Shown here one piece after another: positions 1-4,003 of a DNA stretch of 6,620 nucleotides. The DNA comes from JBAWAP01 sp049589355 (GTDB lineage Bacteria; Chloroflexota; Anaerolineae; VGOG01). A program made the translations under genes and the position numbers. Location: assembly GCA_049589355.1 (NCBI GenBank), contig JBAWAP010000129.1:1-6620 (forward strand). Reading direction: 5' to 3'. Positions within the stretch are counted from its first letter, which is position 1. Every line of letters begins with the position of its first letter. Below the pieces are notes generated by a model. It was not told the DNA's origin. It worked only from the letters and a program-made list of their open reading frames with translations, and did not search any database.

Positions 1-2
1 GC

Positions 3-986
3 TTTTACCACGTGGACATTGAGAGGCTGGTCCCGCCCGGCCAATACCGGCCCGATCTGGTGGACGTGAGCTTTGTCGAGTTCCCTCTCTCGCCGGAGGA
101 GAAGGCCCTGGAACGTATGGCCAGCCCTTTTTCCCCAGACACGCGGCTGGGCAGCGCCGCTCAGGTGGCAACCTATGCCCGTTGGGGCTACCGCCCTCAA
201 ACCCCTGAATACCGCAGCCCTCTGGCCCGCGCCTGCTCGCTGGACGACCTGCGCAGCTTTCCCTTCCCCGACGTCAACCGTCCCTATCACGTCAAGACTC
301 TGGCCCGCCAGGTGCAGGCTCTGCACGCCCGCGGTCTGGCCGCTGGCGGCAACCTGCCCCACCTGGGCGGCGAATTGTTCGAGGCCGCCTGGCGACTGCG
401 CGGTCTGGAGAACTTCCTCATAGATCTGCTCGAGCGCCCCGACTGGGCGCACTTTCTCCTCGACCGGCTGACCGACCTGGCCCGCCGCAACGCCGAAACG
501 CTGGCCCGGGCCAGCGTGGACGTGCTGGCCCTCGACGATGACGTGGGGATGCCGGGGACGATGATCATCAGCCCGGCCACCTGGCGCGAGTTCTTCAAGC
601 CGCGCATGGCGATGATCATCCAGGCGGCCCGGGCCATCAGGCCCGATCTGCGCATTCTCTACCACAGCGATGGCTACTTCGAGCCCATCGTTGGCGACCT
701 GATGGAGATTGGCGTGAACGCGATCAACCCGCTGCAGCCGGATCACATGGACGCCGCCCGCATCCGCCAACGGTTCGGCCCCCGGCTGGCGCTGTGGGGC
801 GCGGTGGGCCACCAGACCACCTTCAGCTTTGCCAAACCTGACGCTATCCGTAGGGAGGTCAAGCATCGCATCGAGACCCTGGGCCGCGCCGGGCTCATCC
901 TCTGTCCCGCCTATGACATTGATGAGCCGGACATCCCGTGGGAGAACGTCGCTGCCTTCCTGGAAGCCGTCGAGAAGTACGGTTAG
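3..986 (+). CDS. Uroporphyrinogen decarboxylase (URO-D) superfamily protein, 5' partial
   Basis: The frame is open to the left edge: the codons before the GTG at 12 read F-Y-H, so that GTG is probably internal and the start lies outside. The visible ~327 residues look like the C-terminal nine-tenths of a URO-D-fold protein (family usually 340-380 aa). Counting from the GTG, recognisable blocks are DDDVGMPG (176-182), the strand plus loop ILYHSDGYF (215-223), NAINPLQP (236-243), LWGAVG (261-266) and the closing LILCPAYDIDEPDIPWEN (295-311). This superfamily includes HemE and the corrinoid methyltransferases MtaA/MtbA/CmuA. The methyltransferase zinc site (His-x-Cys, later Cys in an SPGC-like loop) reads His-x-Asp preceded by Tyr, and CPAY, so zinc-dependent methyl transfer is doubtful. 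The HemE RQAGRY motif would lie upstream and cannot be checked. Substrate is unknown. The gene ends in TAG and is followed by its own terminator, so it is transcriptionally separate from yebC. Confidence 0.85.
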   Translation, partial: FYHVDIERLVPPGQYRPDLVDVSFVEFPLSPEEKALERMASPFSPDTRLGSAAQVATYARWGYRPQTPEYRSPLARACSLDDLRSFPFPDVNRPYHVKTLARQVQALHARGLAAGGNLPHLGGELFEAAWRLRGLENFLIDLLERPDWAHFLLDRLTDLARRNAETLARASVDVLALDDDVGMPGTMIISPATWREFFKPRMAMIIQAARAIRPDLRILYHSDGYFEPIVGDLMEIGVNAINPLQPDHMDAARIRQRFGPRLALWGAVGHQTTFSFAKPDAIRREVKHRIETLGRAGLILCPAYDIDEPDIPWENVAAFLEAVEKYG

Positions 987-998
987 AGAGGCAAATGC

Positions 999-1038
999 TC
1001 GAAGGGTAGCGCTGGCTTAGTGCCCTGGAGCCCTTCGA
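999..1038. repeat. Imperfect stem, 8-bp exact arms, downstream of URO-D gene
   Basis: TCGAAGGG at 999-1006 is the exact reverse complement of CCCTTCGA at 1031-1038, with 24 nt between. There is no T-run after the right arm, so this is not a classical terminator. The CCCTTCGACTGG-type sequence resembles dispersed palindromes seen between genes in many GC-rich genomes (from memory, not searched). It could be an mRNA 3'-end stabiliser or a degenerate dispersed repeat. Confidence 0.4.
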
Positions 1039-1089
1039 CTGGTTACAGAGGCACGAAGTGAGGTTCATGGTTAATGGCAGCTCCGACGG

Positions 1090-1127
1090 CGCTAGCCTCA
1101 ATCCATAGGCTGAACTAGCGTTTTTTT
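1090..1127 (+). terminator. Rho-independent terminator after the URO-D-like gene
   Basis: CGCTAG (1090-1095) pairs with CTAGCG (1115-1120). An inner CCT/AGG pairing lies around the CAATCCAT loop, with a small bulge on the right side. Seven T residues (1121-1127) follow directly. The stem is modest but the layout is canonical. It ends transcription of the URO-D-like gene just before the yebC promoter region. Confidence 0.7.
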
Positions 1128-1138
1128 GCTTCTAGTAG

Positions 1139-1144
1139 TATAAT
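1139..1144 (+). promoter_or_regulatory. -10 box (TATAAT) of the yebC-ruvC-ruvA operon promoter
   Basis: A perfect TATAAT lies 12 nt after the T-run of the upstream terminator and 63 nt before the yebC ATG, in a locally AT-rich stretch. The expected -35 position (about 1116-1121) falls inside the terminator's right arm and does not resemble TTGACA, and no TGn extension is present. Either the -35 is weak or an activator helps. The predicted transcription start is near 1151. Confidence 0.55.
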
Positions 1145-1168
1145 TAGAGCATATCACGTAGCCTTTCG

Positions 1169-1184
1169 GCCCCACTGGAGGGGC
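1169..1184 (+). promoter_or_regulatory. Leader hairpin in the yebC 5' untranslated region
   Basis: GCCCC (1169-1173) and GGGGC (1180-1184) form a five-pair all-GC stem closed by the loop ACTGGA, with a possible extra G-U pair at the base. It lies between the predicted transcription start and the Shine-Dalgarno at 1195. No T-run follows, so it is not a terminator. It leaves the ribosome site free unless a longer alternative fold forms. Its role is unknown. Confidence 0.35.
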
Positions 1185-1194
1185 TAGTTTGGAA

Positions 1195-1200
1195 GGGAGG
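1195..1200 (+). promoter_or_regulatory. Shine-Dalgarno site of yebC
   Basis: GGGAGG sits 7 nt before the ATG at 1208. It fixes the yebC start, which also gives the conserved N-terminus of the family. Confidence 0.75.
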
Positions 1201-1207
1201 TGCGACT

Positions 1208-1966
1208 ATGTCAGGACATTCAAAATGGTCAACGATTAAGCGCAAGAAGGGGGCAGAGGATGCCAAGCGAGGCAATCTCTTCACCAAGCTAGGACGCGAG
1301 ATTGCCATAGCGGCCGGGGACGGCGGTGACCCCAACACCAACTTCAAGCTGCGCCTGGCTATAGAGAAGGCCAGAGCGGCTAGCATGCCCAAGGACAACA
1401 TCCAGCGAGCCATTAGACGGGGCACCGGCACCGAAAAGGGTGAAGAACTTGAGGAAGTCTGCTACGAAGGCTATGGGCCCCACGGGGTGGCGATGCTGGT
1501 GCAGGTGCTGACGGACAATCGCAACCGGGCAGTGTCCGATGTCCGTAGCGCCTTCTCCCGTCATGGTGGCAGCCTGGGTGAGACCGGCTGTGTGGCCTGG
1601 CTCTTCGAGTCCAAAGGCTACATCACCATCTTCCCCAACGATCACGATCCTGACGAGTTGGCGCTGATGGCCATAGACGCCGGAGCCGACGATGTAACCG
1701 TCGGAAGCGACCTGGTGGAGGTCTACACCCGGCTCAATGACTTCCAAAGGGTCAAAGAGGAATTGGAGAAGAACGGAATCACCCTGGATTCGGCAGATAT
1801 CTCCAGGGTTCCCAAGAGCCTGGCGGATCTGGATGAGAAGGAAACCACGAAGGCCATGATCCTCATTGATGCCCTGGAGGAGCTGGACGACGTCCAGCAG
1901 GTCTACTCCAACCTGAACATCACCGATGAGATCATGGCCAAATACGACGAATGGGCCTCAAGCTAG
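1208..1966 (+). CDS. yebC: YebC/PmpR/TACO1 family protein
   Basis: The 252-residue protein is full length for the family (240-250 aa). It opens with the signature MSGHSKWSTIKRKK (1-14) and continues with the N-terminal helical domain ending in MPKDNIQRAIRRG (60-72). YEGYGPHGVAMLV (86-98) and TDNRNRAVSDVR (102-113) follow, then HGGSLGE (119-125) and CVAWLFE (128-134). The C-terminus has the usual DVQQVYSNLNI (228-238). Family members were long annotated as DNA-binding transcriptional regulators (PmpR). Work on mitochondrial TACO1 and bacterial YebC points to a cytoplasmic role in translation, easing ribosome stalling at proline-rich stretches. The gene is first in an operon and lies 15 nt before ruvC, a very common bacterial arrangement. 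A promoter, leader hairpin and strong Shine-Dalgarno precede it. Confidence 0.95.
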   Translation: MSGHSKWSTIKRKKGAEDAKRGNLFTKLGREIAIAAGDGGDPNTNFKLRLAIEKARAASMPKDNIQRAIRRGTGTEKGEELEEVCYEGYGPHGVAMLVQVLTDNRNRAVSDVRSAFSRHGGSLGETGCVAWLFESKGYITIFPNDHDPDELALMAIDAGADDVTVGSDLVEVYTRLNDFQRVKEELEKNGITLDSADISRVPKSLADLDEKETTKAMILIDALEELDDVQQVYSNLNITDEIMAKYDEWASS

Positions 1967-1981
1967 CCAGATAGACCGCCG

Positions 1982-2509
1982 ATGGCCAAAAACGAGAACC
2001 TGGTCTTGGGAGTTGATCCCGGCACGGCTATCACCGGCTACGGCCTGGTATGGGGTGAGGGCGACAACCTGAGATTGGTGGATTACGGGACGATAATCAC
2101 TCCCTCAGATAAGCCTCTGCCCCAGCGCCTGCAGGAGATTTATCGCCAGTTGACAGTCCTTATCCAGGAGCGACAGCCTGAGGCAGCGGCGGTAGAGCAA
2201 CTCTTCTTCAGCCGCAACGTTCGCACGGCTCTAAGCGTAGGCCAGGCGCGAGGGGTGGTCCTGCTGGCTATGGCCAACGCCGAGATCGCAGTCCACGAGT
2301 ACACGCCCCTGGAGGTCAAGCAGGCAGTGGTCGGCTATGGGCGAGCCACCAAGGATCAGGTGCAGGAAATGGTCAAGGTGCTCCTGGGCCTGGATAGTGT
2401 GCCCCAACCCGACGATGCTGCCGACGCCATCGCCGTGGCCATCTGCCACATCCACTCCGCCCGGATGAAGGGCCTCGCCAGAAGAGTCGAGGAGATCGAG
2501 GGAAGATGA
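1982..2509 (+). CDS. ruvC: Crossover junction endodeoxyribonuclease RuvC
   Basis: RuvC cuts Holliday junctions symmetrically as a homodimer during recombinational repair, working with RuvAB. The 175-residue protein has the normal length and an RNase H-like fold. The catalytic acidic residues align with those of E. coli RuvC: D12 in LGVDPGT (9-15), E72 in AVEQLFF (70-76), and D145 and D148 in PDDAADAIAVAICH (143-156). The GYGRATKDQV segment (118-127) matches the conserved region carrying the basic DNA-contact residue. The ATG at 1982 is 16 nt after the yebC stop. The Shine-Dalgarno in front of it is poor, so translation may depend partly on ribosomes finishing yebC. The stop overlaps the ruvA start (ATGA), which implies coupled translation. 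Confidence 0.96.
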   Translation: MAKNENLVLGVDPGTAITGYGLVWGEGDNLRLVDYGTIITPSDKPLPQRLQEIYRQLTVLIQERQPEAAAVEQLFFSRNVRTALSVGQARGVVLLAMANAEIAVHEYTPLEVKQAVVGYGRATKDQVQEMVKVLLGLDSVPQPDDAADAIAVAICHIHSARMKGLARRVEEIEGR

Positions 2510-3087
2510 TCGCCAGCCTGAAGGGAAGGATCGAGGCCATAGGAAAGGATTACCTTATCGTCGGTGTGGGAGGGATTGGCTTCAAGGTCTACGTCCCGAC
2601 CTCGTTCCTGGAAACTGCGGAAGGGCCTGGCCACCAGGTGGAGCTCTTCACCCACCTTCGTGTGCGGGAGAATGAGCTAGCCCTCTACGGCTGCGGCAGC
2701 GAGGACGAGCTGGCCCTTTTCGAGCTGCTCCTGAGCGTGTCAGGCGTAGGTCCCAAGGTGGCCCTGGCCATGCTCTCCACCATGTTGCCCGATTCATTGC
2801 GCCTGGCTATCGCCCAAGGGAACGCCGAGGTGTTGACCAGGGTACCTGGCATCGGCCCCAAGATGGCCAAGAAGATCATCTTTCATCTCAAGGACAGAAT
2901 TGAAGTCGAGTTTGCCCCGGAGGCGGTACCCTTTCTCACCGAGGCCGATGCCGAAGTCATCGCCGCCCTCACCAGCCTGGGCTACAGCGTGGTCGAAGCC
3001 CAGGCCGCCCTTCAGTCCCTGCCCGATGAAGAGATGGAGATAGAAGAAAGGGTGAGGTTGGCGTTGGCTTATTTCGCCAAGTGGTAA
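2506..3087 (+). CDS. ruvA: Holliday junction branch migration protein RuvA
   Basis: RuvA binds four-way junctions as a tetramer and positions the RuvB ATPase rings. At 193 residues it is full length. Domain I (about 1-62) is the OB fold, beginning MIASLKGRIE. Domain II carries two helix-hairpin-helix motifs, SVSGVGPKVALAML (77-90) and TRVPGIGPKMAKKI (111-124). Domain III (about 148-193) is the small helical domain that contacts RuvB. The start overlaps the ruvC stop by 4 nt. Everything from about codon 146 to the stop is repeated at 3716-3862 behind the toxin gene. The current C-terminus (A-K-W, TAA) differs from the repeated copy (A-R-G, TAG), so this tail may have arrived with the TA module. 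ruvB is not downstream. Confidence 0.96.
   Translation: MIASLKGRIEAIGKDYLIVGVGGIGFKVYVPTSFLETAEGPGHQVELFTHLRVRENELALYGCGSEDELALFELLLSVSGVGPKVALAMLSTMLPDSLRLAIAQGNAEVLTRVPGIGPKMAKKIIFHLKDRIEVEFAPEAVPFLTEADAEVIAALTSLGYSVVEAQAALQSLPDEEMEIEERVRLALAYFAKW
2941..3087 (+). repeat. Direct repeat, copy A: ruvA 3' end (domain III)
   Basis: This stretch matches 3716-3862 at a constant offset of 775 bp. Positions 2948-3029 (82 nt) are identical to the second copy. From 3030 to 3078 there are seven single-base differences, and the last two codons are unrelated. Left of 2941 the similarity stops. Confidence 0.95.
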
Positions 3088-3093
3088 ATTGTT

Positions 3094-3100
3094 AAGGAGG
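3094..3100 (+). promoter_or_regulatory. Strong Shine-Dalgarno of the antitoxin gene
   Basis: AAGGAGG lies 7 nt after the ruvA stop codon and 8 nt before the ATG at 3109. It is the strongest ribosome site in the plus-strand cluster, as expected for an antitoxin that must be made in excess. It belongs to sequence absent after the second ruvA tail. Confidence 0.8.
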
Positions 3101-3108
3101 ATAAGACA

Positions 3109-3336
3109 ATGCAGGCAGTCCGCATTCTGACCAGGCCGGAAAAGGACGGCGAACTGATCCTCACGGACCTGCCGGTGAGGAGGGGGGTTCCTGTGGAGGT
3201 GATCATCTTGAGTCAAGAGGTGATTGACGAGACTGCCCTGATCCTCTCAGCGCTCCAGCACGATCCAGGCTATGCCTTTTTGCGCGATCCGGCCGAAGAC
3301 CTTTACACCGAAGCGGATGTGAGAAAGGTTTTCTGA
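3109..3336 (+). CDS. Putative antitoxin of a PemK/MazF-type toxin-antitoxin pair
   Basis: This 75-residue acidic protein has no family I can name with confidence. It begins MQAVRILTRPEKDGELILTD, a strand-rich start. LPVRRGVPVEVIIL (about 21-34) follows and could be the N-terminal DNA-binding/dimer part. The tail DPAEDLYTEADVRKVF (60-75) is acidic with an amphipathic end, typical of the segment by which antitoxins wrap their toxin. The role is inferred from size, from position directly in front of a PemK/MazF toxin, and from the one-base overlap of its TGA with the toxin ATG. Such antitoxins neutralise the toxin and usually repress their own promoter, but no operator is evident here. The AAGGAGG in front gives the start. 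Confidence 0.75.
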   Translation: MQAVRILTRPEKDGELILTDLPVRRGVPVEVIILSQEVIDETALILSALQHDPGYAFLRDPAEDLYTEADVRKVF

Positions 3337-3692
3337 TGATTCAGCGCGGTGATGTGGTGCTGGCCCGCTTCCCCTTCACAGACCGGATTGGCACCAAGAT
3401 CCGTCCCGTATTGGTGCTTGCAGAGGTTCCAGGGCCGTATCGGGATTTTCTGGTCATGTTCATCTCCTCGCAGTGGAGACAGGCTATCCCCAACGTTGAC
3501 GTTGTTCTGGAGCCGACCGATCCTGCTTTTGTTGGGACGGGCCTGAAAACCGCCTCAGTGTTCAAGGTAGCGAAAGTGACTACTCTCTCTGAGACACTGC
3601 TCATCGGAGCCATCGGGCAGTTGGATGATGAATTGCTCAGGACGTTGATCAAGCGACTGGTGCGTCTGTTGCAGACCGGTCGTTTGCCCTAA
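3336..3692 (+). CDS. Type II toxin, PemK/MazF family endoribonuclease
   Basis: MazF/PemK toxins are sequence-specific, ribosome-independent mRNA interferases. The 118-residue protein shows the family pattern: RGDVVLARFPFTD (4-16), the conserved RPVLVL (23-28), a central VMFISSQ strand (40-46), then GLKTASVFKVAKVTTL (69-84) and the closing GAIGQLDDELLRTLIKRLVRLL helix (91-112). Length is normal (105-120 aa), and no frameshift or missing block is seen, so it appears intact. The Arg of RPV and the Ser/Thr around 72-74 occupy the places where catalytic residues lie in characterised members; this is by analogy. Its ATG shares one base with the antitoxin stop. The cut site cannot be read from sequence. 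A ruvA-tail fragment begins only 24 nt after its stop. Confidence 0.9.
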   Translation: MIQRGDVVLARFPFTDRIGTKIRPVLVLAEVPGPYRDFLVMFISSQWRQAIPNVDVVLEPTDPAFVGTGLKTASVFKVAKVTTLSETLLIGAIGQLDDELLRTLIKRLVRLLQTGRLP

Positions 3693-3715
3693 GCGAAAAA
3701 AGGGGGTTGGGGTTA

Positions 3716-3862
3716 GAGACCCATGCCGAAGTCATCGCCGCCCTCACCAGCCTGGGCTACAGCGTGGTCGAAGCCCAGGCCGCCCTTCAGTCCCTGCCCG
3801 ATGAGGAGATGGAAATAGAGGAGAGGGTGAGGTTGGCCCTGGCTTACTTCGCCCGAGGATAG
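3716..3862 (+). pseudogene. Orphan second copy of the ruvA 3' end (domain III), no start
   Basis: The frame reads E-T-H-A-E-V-I-A-A-L and ends A-L-A-Y-F-A-R-G with TAG, matching RuvA residues 146-193. It has no internal stop or frameshift. The only potential in-frame start nearby is a TTG at 3707, with a G-rich run touching it rather than at proper spacing. The ATG at 3723 is out of frame. It is therefore probably untranslated as a domain. It may be the original end of the host ruvA displaced by the TA insertion, since the sequence after it leads straight into the convergent intergenic region. Confidence 0.85.
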
Positions 3863-3873
3863 AGAGCAAAGCG

Positions 3874-3983
3874 AGCGCCGGTTGAGTAGCCGCAGGCGTA
3901 TCGAAACCAAGCGAACGAGCCTGCTCGGAAGAGCTGCTTGGCTTCGATACGGCTCTCCGCTGCGATCCTACTCAGCCGGCGCT
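3874..3983. repeat. Long imperfect inverted repeat between convergent genes
   Basis: The outer arms AGCGCCGGTTGAGTAG (3874-3889) and CTACTCAGCCGGCGCT (3968-3983) are reverse complements at 15 of 16 positions. The inner arms CGTATCGAAACCAAGC (3897-3912) and GCTTGGCTTCGATACG (3936-3951) also match at 15 of 16. The unpaired middle contains CGAGC-CT-GCTCG. The theme GGTTTCGATACG...CTACTCAACC recalls a dispersed palindromic element I remember from many actinobacterial and other GC-rich genomes (unverified). It lies between the ruvA tail and the end of mnmE. It could cap transcripts from both sides, though no T-run follows either arm. Confidence 0.8.
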
Positions 3984-4003
3984 TTCAGTTATCTGCCCCA
4001 CCC

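Larger units (their letters stand above)
3088..3862 (+). mobile_element. Candidate 775-bp TA insertion unit bounded by ruvA-tail repeats
   Basis: The unit consists of the antitoxin and toxin genes, a 23-nt spacer (GCGAAAAAAGGGGG onward, 3693-3715) and one copy of the ruvA 3' end. It follows another copy of that end, with repeats exactly 775 bp apart. No transposase, integrase or inverted terminal repeats are present, so it is not an insertion sequence. The structure fits either insertion with a long target duplication, as described for some restriction-modification and TA modules, or single-crossover integration of a circle carrying a ruvA 3' fragment. The exact boundary cannot be set, because the crossover could lie anywhere in the 82-bp identical stretch. 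This is an inference from repeat structure only. Confidence 0.45.

Noticed and set aside
12..14. GTG at 12 as the true start of the URO-D-like gene
   Set aside because: The frame is open to the edge, no ribosome site can be seen, and the protein would be shorter than the family.
3058..3090. TA promoter with TTGGCT (3064-3069) and TAAATT (3085-3090) at the ruvA end
   Set aside because: The spacer is only 15 nt and both boxes are poor. A dedicated TA promoter is plausible but not supported by the sequence.
3707..3862. Separate mini-gene for RuvA domain III starting at TTG 3707
   Set aside because: The purine run abuts the TTG with no spacing, no better start exists in frame, and a free domain III would be an extraordinary claim. 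Kept as a pseudogene fragment.
3713..3910. Minus-strand 65-codon frame across the ruvA-tail repeat
   Set aside because: It is antisense to recognisable ruvA sequence, and the same antisense frame occurs opposite the intact ruvA copy.
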